Positions 21,554 to 33,022 of a DNA stretch of 64,000 bases are shown here, in pieces. Source of the stretch: Coprinellus micaceus. Taxonomy: Eukaryota > Basidiomycota > Agaricomycetes > Agaricales > Psathyrellaceae. A program made the translations under genes and the position numbers. The notes under the pieces were generated by a model. It worked only from the letters and a program-made list of their open reading frames with translations. It ran no database searches and was not told the DNA's origin. Positions within the stretch are counted from its first letter, which is position 1; every line of letters begins with the position of its first letter. The DNA lies in contig OX596336.1 in NCBI GenBank assembly GCA_951394405.1, positions 248,001 through 312,000 on the forward strand. The letters run 5' to 3'.

Positions 21554-23580
21554 TCATCTTGAGGCAGGAGGAACGGCCACGACATTCTTCTGGTCAGCGG
21601 GAAGGTTATTGTAGATATCGCAAAGGTCCTCCCACTCCTGTCGGTCTGAATGGGATATTAATAAATTAGCGCTTGGGATGCATGAAGCGGGGGACATGAT
21701 GTTACGCACTGGGGATGGGATTGGCGAGGCTTGTTCCCTCAACGTCCTCGGCAAAAACAATAGCAAGACCTTGGGCAAGGTGGAATTCAATGTGGCAGTG
21801 GAAGAACCAGGGTCCGGGGTTGTCGGTGGTGAAGCGAATGGTAACCCGATCGGTGGGGCCGCCAATGTTGACGACGTCACGAACAGGGGGATTGTCGTAG
21901 TTGTCGATGGTAGACCCCGCGCTACGAATGACGGAGAAGGCGTGCTAGGGTAGAGAAACTGAATTTCAGTACTATGAACTCAGGTCAAAGCATGTCGAAC
22001 GCACCCCATGCATGTGGAAAGGATGAGGTCCTGCAGCGGCGAGTCCGGGGAGGGTGACTTCGACAACCTTTCCACGAGGGAGGCTGTAGAGAGAGCCCGC
22101 AGGAAGGAGTTCTGCAGGGTTCTTGCCGCTCAAGATTTGAAGAAGAACAGGGACCTCTGGGGGCTCGAATGAGGTGTCGTTCACAAAGAACTTTCCGCCC
22201 CTGAAAGCAAAGTTGAATTGAAGGTTGACATCCGCGTTTCCACGACCAGCGACTCCAGGGGCAGGGGCCTCGTTGAACGGATGCAGGTCCTGCTCCAAGA
22301 GTGGGGTGTGAGGTGATTGCTGGCTGGAAGCCGGATCGGCCTCGGGAGCATCCTTGTATCGCAGAATAGCCGAGTTAACACCATCAGCGAAGGTGTTAGC
22401 GAGACCGTTCTTTCCAAGGTTGGGCAGCGCCCGGATCCAGTAGTTCCCAGCCGGCTGATTGGCCTCGAGGACGAACGAGTAGCGCTGGCCTTGAAGTGGA
22501 GTTAGAAAGGTAGGTTTCGAAAAACATCAATAGGCGACGCGGTGCATACCAGCGAATATGGTGATCTGAGTGACGTCGATTGGTTTAACGTTCTGACCAT
22601 CCGCTTCGATGACCTTGAGAGTGTGTCCATCGATGGAGAAGCGATAATTGGGGTCGCAAGAGAGAGAAACCAAGCGGAAGCGGTACTTCTTGCCGGGCTC
22701 TACGTTGACAATCGAGAGAGCGATGTCCTTGGGCCCACTGACTGAACGTCCCTTGCCATTGATGAGGGTCGAGTCTGGAGTGGCGGGCGCCGGAACCGAA
22801 GGGGCCTGAGTATGATACCAGTCTGCGAGAGTAATAACCGTATTCTCTGTAGAGATGGCTCAGAGGGGTACCATCAATGGAGCAAAATTGTTCAGCCCAC
22901 CATCGTCAACTATCATGGTGGGCGGGGAGGAATCCATCAGCACAGGTACGGGTAAGACATCGGAGCTGATCCTCACCTTCATACAAACCCTTGTGAGGGT
23001 CATTGGGGTCGTATACAACTAACGGTCCCCTCAAACCATCACAATATTGGGTACCGAAGTGGGAGTGGTACCAGAAAGTGCCCGCATGGTTCCCAGTCCC
23101 GAATTGATATCGGAACGAGTGACCTGGGGAAATGGGGCATTGGCTGACCGCCTCCGCCCCATCCGCGTGAGTCGACCCCTTCTGCAGAATACCATGCCAG
23201 TGCTGATGGGAGGAATCAACATTTGAAATGGGAATATATGACTAGGAGGACTCACGACGCTCGTGCTACGGAGCATCGTGGGGTCGTCGAGGTTATTGAC
23301 AACATTGAGATTAAAGTTGTCTCCCTTCGAAGCACGAATGAGTGGGTTGATGTGAGCACCATTTACAGCGACCACACTGTCACGGCTATCAGTTAAATTC
23401 CTCGGGCATATGCATTACAGTCGTGCACGAAGGTACTCACGGGCGTTCGAATCCATCGGGAGCAACCCGGATGTTCGACAGCGTCATCGTGTCAGTTGGA
23501 TTAATGATAATTTGACTCATCGCAATTTTCGGGGCCAAAGTGACCACTAGAATAGTGTAGGAGAGTAGCACCTTGAACAT
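21554..23580 (-). CDS. Laccase (benzenediol:oxygen oxidoreductase), secreted
   Basis: Complete three-cupredoxin laccase with about seven short introns; oxidises phenols with reduction of O2 to water outside the cell. The N-terminus [20 protein letters not shown] is a signal peptide. Copper regions: [47 protein letters not shown] and [19 protein letters not shown]. All ten His and the T1 Cys are present; the residue ten after that Cys is Leu, as in class 2 enzymes. Small departures from the usual fungal consensus are Met for Leu in HPFH-M-HGH and EF for DW in HCHI-EF-H. Ends [13 protein letters not shown] box lies at 23698-23704. Confidence 0.92.
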
Positions 23581-23697
23581 CGTCGGTGAGTCCCTCTATG
23601 AGAGATTAAATGATAAGTGGAGTGATAGTGAAGAAGTAAGAAGGAAAGGAAAACTGAAGGCTGTGATGATGGTATTGTCGACCCGTTCGCGTCCCTT

Positions 23698-23704
23698 CTT
23701 TATA
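23698..23704 (-). promoter_or_regulatory. TATA box of the laccase gene
   Basis: TATAAAG on the minus strand, about 118 bp upstream of the laccase start codon, a normal position for a fungal core promoter. Confidence 0.55.
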
Positions 23705-23759
23705 GCCTCGAGAGACGTCGAGGAATTGCGCCTATTCCACTTGGGGTTAGCCCCAAGAC

Positions 23760-25820
23760 GGCGGTGCGAACTCAAATTGCGACAGACGACTTACGTTCCA
23801 AACAAAATGCAATCCCAGTGGTAGACATCGCTGTCACCCCCTGAGAATGCGGAAGGGTGACCGTAGAATAAGTGCGAGCTGTACAGTCACAGCACTTAAA
23901 CCCCAATTGTATGGGGTGCTCACTGCAGGCGCTTATCACCGGAGCGCACCTCATCGGGCGATAGTCCGAGTCCAAAAAGGTGACGTGATCCGGGCGCATC
24001 TGAGTTCGGTGACCTCGACGCTCCGCCTCGGGCAGTGAGGCCCTACGTTGCTTCGCTGCTTGCCTAGAAACTCGAAGCCTCGCGAGTGACGATACTCGAA
24101 ATCGCCTACCACCGCCCATGTAGTTGTCATTACTAGACGACGCCGGGGATCGCCGTCCGTTCCCACCTGCGGCTGTCGAAACGGTTTCGCGTCCGACGTA
24201 GTTCACGGTATCAGGTCACCATTCGGCGAGTACCACGGGATACTACATGTCACCACATTTTGGGCTTGTTCCTCATCAGCCTAGGCGCTGTCCGTGCGGC
24301 CTGGGTCGGCGTAGCGTACCTGATCGCTCCGTATGGCTTCTGCGTAGTGGGCAGATCGCAATGGGTTCTACCTCCGAAGTTCTGTCCCACTGTGCGGGAG
24401 TGCTTGCGCCTTGACAGTCGAGCCTTGCTATGTGTTCATCCTGCTCATAAGCGCGCCCGTAGCTCCTGTCATCACCTATTGCCTTGTTTGAGGGACTTCC
24501 CAAGGCGCCAGGTGAGCTGGGGCATATTTTATAGTGGGTTGTAGCCTACGGCATTATGGTCGCCCATTGCACGGCAAATCGATCAGGGCTGCTTACGTAC
24601 CAAATGAGTGAAACATACCAAAAACCTTTCACTTCAAACGTCTCGTTATTCCCCCACGGCGCTCCGTACAGTAAGCATCGCCGACGGTATCCGTTCGCCG
24701 AGGATTGATGAAAACCACGAGTCATGAGCACGATCTGCCAAAGCAACATAGCAGAGCTGGCGATGCGTACCGAATTGGGTATGCCATCCCCAAAACGGGA
24801 GTGCCGGATGCCTGACCACGCGAGCTCCTGATCTCGAGGATCTGACCGCTGGCAGTTGCACGAATGCTATGAGAAGTATTAGCCCGTCAAAGCAACCACG
24901 TTGGGGTTGTACGACTGGCCTTCGTAATCGCCAGAATCGACCATTGCCAGGAACGACGAGATCTCGGAGGGAGGGCACGGTAGGGTACGTATTCTTGAAC
25001 GGCCCATCAGGAATGGGGTGATCCTTGCCCGGACTTTCCTCGGAATCGTACATAACTTTGACGAGGTGTAGTGCTTGTGACAATGGGAAGTGCGTTTGCG
25101 CGCGAGATCGAGCGCTGGTTACGAGAGGCTAATCGAGAATCTTGGTCAGTTGGCCCCAGGTATATTGTCCATTCGCGCTCTGATCAAAGGGCCTGACCCA
25201 GAACGACAGCTTGCACATGGGTGTTTGCCTCAGGTGCCCGGATGAGAAAAGGGCGAGAGGTAAAACAATGAGAGTAGTCCAATCGGTAACACAAACGTCT
25301 CGATGATCGGGAACGGCTTCACATCATCGCGGTGCACCTTGGAGAGTTCTCCGATCATTGGCTCGACCAAGAACGATAGACCTCCGCTTCAGCTGACTCC
25401 CAGCAGTTCCATTGGCGTCCTCAGTCCGATGAGTGGAAATAGAGCTGACGCATCCCTAAGCGCCCGTGATGAACTTTAACCTAGATAATCGTCCATCGTT
25501 GACGGATCAAGGGGCCGAAGCCAGCTCTGGGTATCTCGGTGTTACTGAATGACCGCAGGAGGGATCAAGGAGACAGGCAGTGTCACCGCGAGGAACAACT
25601 GTTCAGAGGTTCAACAGCACCGCAAACCCCGAAGGTTCAGGCATATGTGCCGTCGAGGGGCGGCCACTACCGAGAGAACTTCAAGGACCCCCGTTCGGTG
25701 TTTGGGCTGTGTTGGGTAAGTGTCATTTACAGTGAGGGATTTCAAGTCTACATGGGTTGATCCAATCTGAAGGTGTGCTGAGCCAAGCGTGAGAGGGAGA
25801 AACGCAGGAGATCTGACCGG
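23760..25820. other. About 2 kb without a supported gene
   Basis: Upstream of the laccase. Open frames (for example minus 24646-25083) show no domain and lack coherent splicing. Sequence may be decayed coding DNA (SLRDLVVPGNGRFWRLR-like stretch), but I cannot name it. Confidence 0.4.
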
Positions 25821-28126
25821 TCAAGAGGTTCGGTAGGGCTGACTCCAATCCTTGGGCTTTCTCCGCCTAAATGGGGCTGCGGTCAACAACTCGATTGCCA
25901 CCAGTGAGAACGGGCATTCGGTCACGTACCCGATCCGCACGACACTTGAAGCCGCACAGAACTTGCTTCTATCTGCGGCCTTGTCCGTGTGTACCCGCAT
26001 CTTCACCATCACCATCACCTCCTTATCACCCATAGAAAATATCCCCTCAACGAACTGGTCCCCTTCGGTCTCCCCAGCCAGGTCCGGGCCATCAGGATGG
26101 CCATTGTCGGGGTCGCACTCCCCGGTCTCCTGCAAGAACCCTTCTTCGAACCGGCGTTGAATATACGATTCGTCACAGAGAGGCAATTCTCGCCATTGAT
26201 AGCTATCAGGAGGTACACACATGATCCGAGAGTACGGCTGGGATGCATCGAACGTGTAGAATTTGGTCTGCGAGGTAGCGAGGTCGGTGGAGGGAGAGAA
26301 TGTTCCAGTCTCCGTTTCGTTCTTTGGTCGCTTATCGGGACGCGTCCTGTCGATATGCCTCGCGATGAAGAGATTGAATCGGCGTTCCATGAGTGCGATG
26401 TGGAAGATACGCATGCGGGGAGTGTACAACTCCCCGTAGCGCTTCTTCTCTGGATACATAAATTGATGTTAGCTGTTGCGGTTCCTCATTCAGTTGGTCG
26501 GGGATACGTACCCCCGTGCTCTAAACGAGCATATTTGCACTCTCCGCGGTGGAAATTGTTCCAGTCTTGCCGCTGGCAGGACACAGAGCAATAAGTGAAA
26601 GAGCGGCAGCCTGAACACTTCTTCGATTGCATTGCGGTTCGGAGCAGGGTGGATTTAGAGCGGCACTGAGTGGTTGAATCAGCCATTGAAACCCTGTGGA
26701 TGAGGAAGGGGATGGACACACGTGAGGGTTATCACAGAGAACGATGCTCTCATTCACCGTGGCGTCAACCTGAAACCTCTCCTCCATTGTGACACAGAAG
26801 CGCTTACAAGTGGGACCCACGGATGGAAATTCCTCTATGTTGTCCCACATATTGGGTTTTTCTAGATGAGTCTTCAGGTGCACCAGAATACGCGGCCACA
26901 TTGCGGAGACATCGAGAATTTGCACCAGTGCGTCCGCAATTGTGGCGATCTGCGAGCCCGATTTCGCTTCGACGAGGTCGTTCTTGGAATCGCGGACAAG
27001 CGACATGAAGAATTTGAAGAAGCCCAATGAAAACATCGCCTCGAGGTTCCAGAGCGCCCCTCTCGAATGGACGAGGAAAGAAGGAAAGACCTGAGCCGCG
27101 ATCAACAGGAGTTCCCTTGGATTTCTCACATGTTCCGAGAGGGTTAATGCTGTCGTGGTCATATTATTGACGAATTTGACTTTGACGAAGCTATCCCAGA
27201 TACGATAGTCAGGTACGAGCCGAGATACGACCTCGCAAAGGTCCCCGAAGTAGAGCACGCAAGCCAGGGGAGGAGCGTATCGGCGGTGGGGGTCGCTTGC
27301 CTTGCCGGTGAGCCTCCGGTAGACCATTTGGGAACGTACTGTGGTCATGACAATGAACCTGGCCGCGACACGAGCGGGCTTCGAATAGGCGCGGTCGACC
27401 ACTGCCGCCAGGCCTTTCTCAGGGCCGAGGCAGTGTGACAAGAGACGAAGGATTGGGCACGAGGTCGGCTCTGCGTTGAGGGCAAATTCAGCGAAAGGTT
27501 CGCCGGTTTCGCTTTTCTTCGTCCAGAACTGGAGCACGAGGTCGATGGCCGACGGAGAGGATTGGAAGCATTCGTCGAGACGGGGGCTGATGCGGAGGAT
27601 GGCGCGGAGGGTATAGGAATGGGAGAAGTACGCTGCTGGGAAGTTGACGGTGCCGGAGGTGTCCGAACAGATGGTATAGCCAAAATGAAGCAGGTAGCCC
27701 ATCCAATAAACGATATCTTGAAACCCAGAGATAAGGTGATCGACTGTAGAATCAACGAGGGTCGAAGAGATTCCTCTGGATTTCGTGCAGATTTGGGCAA
27801 TGGTGGCGATACCAGCCAAGGCATGGAGGGCACGACCGGACTGCTCCTTCCACTCCGGAGATGCAAGCACCCCGGAATCGGTGCTTTGAATCAAGCCGGG
27901 GTCGAGAACTCCAATGAAAGTATCCAGGATCCCCAAATCGTATCGCCCAGCGTCCCGTGAAATAGCATTTCTGACTTGAGAAAGTTGGATCGGCGTGACT
28001 TTCTTGGGGTTGGACGCAGCCTAGGTGCTCTATGAGATACTATACAGAAACTGAGAAAGTTCGACTCACCAGAGTACCCGCTGTAGCCTTTCGACGTGCG
28101 AGCTTGAACCGAGGGATCGTGGACAT
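25821..28126 (-). CDS. MYND-type zinc-finger protein
   Basis: Four exons; introns at 28021-28069, 26666-26721 and 26450-26511. Start MSTIPRFKLARRKATAGTL. A long alpha-helical region (about 430 residues) precedes the MYND finger: CRSKSTLLRTAMQSKKCSGC, SFTYCSVSCQRQDWNNFH and RGECKYAR, carrying the C-x2-C...C-x3-C...H-x3-C ligands. A C-terminal domain of about 210 residues follows, ending PKDWSQPYRTS. This helical N-part, CDNPxH, MYND, C-part layout is typical of a large Agaricomycete family of uncharacterised MYND proteins; MYND fingers bind Pro-rich peptides. The CDNPH preceding the intron joins directly to the finger, supporting the splice. Confidence 0.85.
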
Positions 28127-29440
28127 GGTGCGGTTAAAGCTGTGAAATGGAAACTAATTTGCTCCGTCATCAACCACCGGCAATTGCCGAGACGTTCCAT
28201 GTGGCCGCCGCGGTCGACGGGCGCTTAATAAGAAATGCGAGCATTATTGCTGTGCTATCAGAAAAACATCATTCCAATGGGCGAATAGAAGAGAGATCGC
28301 GTTGTTGAAGGCATATGGAACGATAAATGGATAGACGCCCGAGCTCCCCCCGGGAGTGGAGTCGCGGGACATGTAGTAAGAGCTCGTTCGGATGCCAAAC
28401 CATGGTTTCAGGTGCTGGTTTGATGGAACTGTCATCAATTCCCATACCTCACCAAATTACGACACGTTCTCAACAGGAACTTCGGCGGAGCGGAGAACAG
28501 GGACGTGGTCGCCGTGGAATTTTGGAAATAGCACTGCTCATCGTTGCGCACGGCGACGGCGCTCATTTCCTTGACAACTGACTTCTCATACCGATATCCA
28601 ATTATCTCGCATCAGGGAAACCCAAGCTCCCCCCTCTCATCCCCAGGACTAACTTAGTTTCAACTACACCGTCGCTCTGATCGCTGTTCGAAACAGTGAG
28701 GTCGGGGTATTTGTCATCGTCATCACAGTGGTGAGCGCCCCTCGGTCGGGAACCGAGCGGCCAGGTCAACGGATTTGACAGTCCCGTAAGGTCTGGGAAT
28801 TGATTGGGGTCCATCAAACCAGCACCTGAAACCATGGTTTGACATCCGAACGAGCTCTAAACGCCGGGGTATCAAACGAACCCACTTGACGTAGAGAAAA
28901 TACTGCTCACCTGAATGGTGTGATCCATACCACGAATGGTAGTACCAAAAAACACCCTTTGTTGCTTCGTCATCCCCGTGTACAGCTCTTGAATTTGAGC
29001 CCATCTGACGCCAACACGTTCACTCAAGCCCGGTCAGTTTACCGAGCTCTATGGCCATATACACAATCATCAACACATTTCCTGCTCACGGGCAACGTTG
29101 TCATCTCCTTGGCATCTCTGGAGATCTTGTCGCACCGTACATCCACCCGATCACTTCGATAAAGTACAATTCGGAGATGCCAAAGGGAAGCACATGGTTC
29201 CGTTAGTGACCAGTGATTTGCACTGTTCAAACATCACTCCGCACACCTTCAGCTCTACCTACCGCCCTAACCCTGGACAAATCGTATGTCACCGTGGTAC
29301 CCGGTTCGTTTACCTTTTGGCTGTCGCCCGACCTCCAGTCGGCGTTAGTGCTGGGATCACCGGCGATTGTGAATTCCCCGGAATTCGAAGAACATTGTCT
29401 ATTGCGTTCAATTTGACAATCCAACCTGAGACTTGAGGAG
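28127..29440. other. Intergenic region with an inverted repeat
   Basis: No complete gene. Short frames such as VFWYYHSWYGSHHSG (minus, about 28940) may be exon relics. The notable structure is an inverted repeat listed separately. Confidence 0.4.
28380..28857. repeat. 48-bp inverted repeat around CAAACCATGGTTTCAGG
   Basis: Arm 28380-28428 (GAGCTCGTTCGGATGCCAAA, ACCATGGTTTCAGGTGCTGG, TTTGATGGA) recurs inverted at 28810-28857 with one mismatch. The sequence between the arms is not repeated. It looks like an inverted duplication of a coding scrap (PWFQVLV / HGFRCWFDG frames) rather than a transposon end. Confidence 0.8.
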
Positions 29441-29448
29441 TATAAATA
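29441..29448 (+). promoter_or_regulatory. TATA box of the secreted-protein gene
   Basis: TATAAATA, 122-129 bp before the ATG at 29570, followed by a pyrimidine-rich leader (CATCCCTCTCACTCTCTAAC), as in well-expressed basidiomycete genes. Confidence 0.65.
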
Positions 29449-29569
29449 CGGCTCGAGGCGGACGGTGGTTCTTCAGCTGAGCTCACTCAACATCCCTCTC
29501 ACTCTCTAACTCGGTGCTGGTCATCGACCTTCCAATATCTTTCGCCCCCGCTACTTCATTTTCGTCGAC

Positions 29570-30555
29570 ATGTTGTTTGCCAAAGCGTCATTAGCTTTCT
29601 TCGTCGCCTTCACTGTGTGCGCTTCCGCTGCCCCAACTGGCAAGGTGAACTGGATGAAGTAGATCACATGCATCATTGCTGACCTCCTCTGAAGCGCGCA
29701 GTGGCTAGACCGCCTACCCAAGCGGTCGCTACGAAGGGTAAATCAGGGGCGAACACTCGGGCGAATACCAAGGCGCCTGTTCGCTCTTCTGGAACGAAGA
29801 TGACTATCAAGGTAAGGATCTCTAGTATCCCGACATTGCATGTTCTGAATTCAGATCCAGAAAGTGAAGGCTCGCGGAGATCAACGCCTTGCCGCTGTTC
29901 CCAGAGACCTAGAAGGGTCTGACCTTGAGGAGCTCTATGAGCGAGCCAACCCGAGCGCGGCCCAGGCGATGACTTTCTATCGCACCGTTGGTGCAGCCGC
30001 TATCAGTGAAGCCGTAGCTCTAGTCGGCCAGTCACCAACTCGCTGTGGCGACTACAAGGGTGATTTCGCTGTTGATGGCGGGTTTTACATGTTTGCGGAT
30101 AAGACCGAAGCAGAGCATGTGAGTCGACGCTCATGAATGCATCTGTGACTGCGGCTGAGATACCACCAGATCGCCGCCGAGAAACTTCAAATGAAGACAG
30201 AAACTAAGACAGCGGTCATTACCTTGACATGGACCCCGCCTCCTGGACTCAGGCTGAAGCGCTGGGACGCAGTCAATGACGAGTGGAGAGACGTAAGAAG
30301 AAGAATGGTCACTCTAATCCCGTTTCCAAAGCTGACCTTCCCTCCCAGTATACCGAACTGTGCAACAAGGGTGGGAATGTGCGCCCACCTATCCAAACAA
30401 GTTACGATTTCATCGAGGGACCCATGTCGGTAAAGAGCAAGGGGAAGCGCGAGCAGCTCAACACGTACTATCAATACGCCATTCCCACCAACGCCTGGGC
30501 TACAATGAGGCCCCACTTGACGATCACCGCTGTTGAGGAGATCCAGTTGCCTTAG
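29570..30555 (+). CDS. Small secreted protein, unknown function
   Basis: Five exons with short introns. The N-terminus MLFAKASLAFFVAFTVCASA is a signal peptide, followed by APTGKR, a probable Kex2 site, and a Lys/Thr/Ala-rich spacer. The mature domain includes LAAVPRDLEGSDLEELYERA, AISEAVALVGQSPTRCGDY, FAVDGGFYMFADKTEAEH, TAVITLTWTPPPGLRLKRW and YTELCNKGGNVRPPIQTSY, ending VEEIQLP. Only two Cys in the mature part, so perhaps one disulphide. The acceptor of intron 1 is placed at CTCTGAAG because it alone keeps frame. A strong TATA box precedes it. Family not recognised; an extracellular role is likely. Confidence 0.7.
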
Positions 30556-30814
30556 TAGGTTTGGGGCATAAGTCCATCATGAATGGCTGTAGTGAGAGTG
30601 TATAGTAGATTTGGTATTTACCAGTCGTGCCTGATGAACAGACTTGTACACTGCCAACGGCGAAGAATGTGACCTTTTTCATGCGCAGCGTCGTCCGGCA
30701 GCCAGCATAGGGTAACCCTTTGCTCACTCGATCTCATTCAGGGGCGAGATCGAAGGAACTCAGGAATACGACTTGGGCGTCGTCGCATTGACTACCCCGC
30801 CTCTTCTAGCCCTT

Positions 30815-31093
30815 CTATTTTGTTCCTCCAGACCCCTTCCGTTTCGTGGCCTTGTTCTCAGCGTAGGGTGTGGGAGGTATGGGGATCGACACTTCCTTGT
30901 GAAATACACCAGAACTTATCACTCATGGTGTGCTTGATTATGCGGAACTTCGCGCTGACAAGGGAGCTTCTTGTCGAGATTCTTCATGCTCTTCTTTTGA
31001 ACGCTGGAGCTTCCGCTTGAGAGGCGTGTTCTTGGGCTCGAGGAGGCCATTCAAGCGGCGGAGCTCCTGTCGCTGGGTCTCGAGGTTTTCCAT
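30815..31093 (-). pseudogene. Relic or short member of the coiled-coil/tail family
   Basis: Minus-strand frame MENLETQRQELRRLNGLLEP, then TPLKRKLQRSKEEHEE, stopping at 30938-30940. The ELRRLNGLLE block is identical to that of the gene at 33835. Further on, IPIPPTPYAENKATKRKGSG-stop (30815-) corresponds to the last exon of the gene at 32625 (IPVPPAPRTIAKTLKRKAVF), so both exons of one ancestral gene remain. The coil is far shorter than in relatives and no clean splice joins the parts, so I call it a relic. Confidence 0.6.
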
Positions 31094-31800
31094 CTCGATT
31101 CCAACTGGCTCTAAAACTCGGCTGGAGGAGTGAGTACGAGCGTTCTGACGATGGTGAGTCTAGTGAGAGCACGCTGCTACGCGAGAATGATCGCGTCGGA
31201 CGCGTCGCGTAATTTATGGCGGTGCCCCAATAACGCGGTCATCGCGATTACGAGGGATATACTTATCTCTGAAGCGCTTCGTCAGTTGTAGGACTGGAGA
31301 AGGTGAGTGATAGCCACTTGCAGGAAGGTACATCTTCTTCTCGTTGACAGGCCTCAGGGGGCTCGCCAACGAGACTGCGCTTCGTACCGCGCCGAATCCT
31401 TTTCACTGTCAGAGGTACAATATTCTGTTCGATGGTCTCACGTCAGTCCGTCATCGCCAACGAGACAAGAGCAAGCTTACTTCCTGCCCCCCACGTCCAA
31501 CATCTCAATCCAAAAGCGAGAGGGCGACATCGAACTCATAATCTTCACCCCCGCCCTAAATGTGACCTACTGTGCCTCGTCGTACGGCTCTGAACGCATT
31601 CCAAACGGTACATTATGTCGATCAGGGGCCATGTTGCTCACTAAAGATCGCCCTTTGCAACAGCAGGAATAATATGTATAAATTTGCACTGCTTTAGATC
31701 GACATTAGAAGGCTTCGGCTGAACACCTATAGGGGTCGACTTCAGTCAGCCAAAGCCCAAGCTCAAGGCTGACTGGACAACAGACTTATGTCGTGGATAT
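31094..31800. other. Spacer without a confident gene
   Basis: A plus-strand frame near 31344-31541 is open but without domain or paralog. Nothing else recognised. Confidence 0.35.
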
Positions 31801-32625
31801 CTACCACCTCGCCCTCTTGTACCCAATGACATAACCTCCACCGAATACTGCTTTTCTCTTCAGCGTCTTGGCAATTGTACGCGGCGCAGGAGGTACGGGG
31901 ATCTACGGTCGTCCTCAATCAGCTCAACCCATTTGCGAGACGACGTTTTGACTCACCGCCTGCTTGACCCCCTCGGCAACATATGGGGTCATCAAAGCGC
32001 TCAACGCGTCGACCCTCCTCTCCAACGCCATACTCCTCTGCCTCCAAGCCTCCATCTCCCCACCCATCTCCTCCCTCTCTGCGGCAATTTCCTCCTTCTC
32101 CTCTTCCAATCCTTTTTGATCATCCTCCAGTTCCTCCTGCTCTTTCTCGAGTTCCTCCTGAGCCTCCTCCAGCTTCTCCTGTGCGTCCTCAAGCTCGGCC
32201 TTCTCATCTTCGAATTCCTCCTTCTCGTCGTCCAACTCCTGCCGTTCGGTATCCAATTCCTCCCGCTCAGCATCGAGGACTTCCCTGTCCCGAATTAGTT
32301 GCTCCCCAACCTCCACCAGCTGACGTAGGCTCTCGGTGGTCGCAGCATGATCACGCTTCTCGCGTTCCAGTTGGTACTGTGCGCGGACAGCATCTCCATC
32401 CCTCTGGCTTAGACGCGACTTCAGCACCTGGGCCTGCTTCTTGGAGTTCTGCAGTTCCTGAGCCGTTGAGGTGAGCTTGCTGTTGACTCGAAGGAGTTCG
32501 TCTGTCGAGTGCTGTAATTGACGCGTCAGAGCACCGTGGTCACACTCGAGGAGTGTGTTGAGGCGGCGTAATTCATTTCTGTGGAGCTTGACATCCTGAA
32601 GCTCGCGCAGGTGGGGTGAGGGCAT
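31801..32625 (-). CDS. Coiled-coil/tail family protein with long Glu-rich heptad array
   Basis: Two exons; intron 31903-31956 (GTGAGT...CGTAG, phase 0). Start MPSPHLRELQDVKLHRNELR gives about 256 residues. The ELRRLNTLLE block is shared with the genes at 33835, 31093 and 6451. The rest of exon 1 is coiled coil, including about eleven consecutive seven-residue units of the type E-x-E-E-L-E-x (DNA 32055-32285). The last exon, IPVPPAPRTIAKTLKRKAVF then VIGYKRARW-stop, is a bipartite nuclear-localisation-like tail. A TGACG half-site lies 78 bp upstream (32703). Likely dimer; function unknown. Confidence 0.7.
32055..32285. repeat. 21-bp coding repeat (heptads)
   Basis: Degenerate 21-bp units within the gene at 31801-32625; the plus strand reads repeatedly CTCC-x-CCTCC-x-GCTC...TCCTC. 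Encodes successive heptads such as ERQELDD EKEEFED EKAELED. Confidence 0.8.
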
Positions 32626-33022
32626 GGTCGAGAGACGGGGAAGTGCCGTATGGTTGAGAGAGGAGACGGTGGTGGGAGGAGGGGGGGGCAGCTGGGAATG
32701 CGTGACGCGTTGTTCGTGTCGTGCTGGCTGATTGGTTGCCGTGCGGGAGCAGAACGTTCCATGCGCCGTGATCCGGATATGGGGAGCGCCCGGTGTTCGT
32801 TCCTGACTCCTATCATCCCACAACCACAGGGCTCCACAGGGTCGGGGTGAACCTGGTATCGAGGGGCACGAGGGTCTCCATTGAGAACGAAACACTTGCT
32901 TCTGGACGAGGCATTCGATTGCAAAACATGACCCAGATGAAAAAAATACACAAAGAACGCTCAATTGGGGACGGCGTTGTAAAAGGACTCGGGGTGAAGC
33001 GAACGAAACAGCGCCAGATCTT

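Noticed and set aside
23772..24206. 144-codon open frame on the minus strand upstream of the laccase
   Set aside because: Arg/Ser-rich composition, no domain, no splice context and overlaps an equally open plus frame; likely chance in GC-rich DNA.
28244..28438. Hydrophobic minus-strand frame (VYPFIVPYAFNNAISLLFAH)
   Set aside because: Overlaps the inverted repeat, has no start context or neighbouring exons; too little to call a gene.
32001..32273. Arg/Trp-rich minus frame within the heptad repeat
   Set aside because: Shadow frame of the Glu-rich coil.
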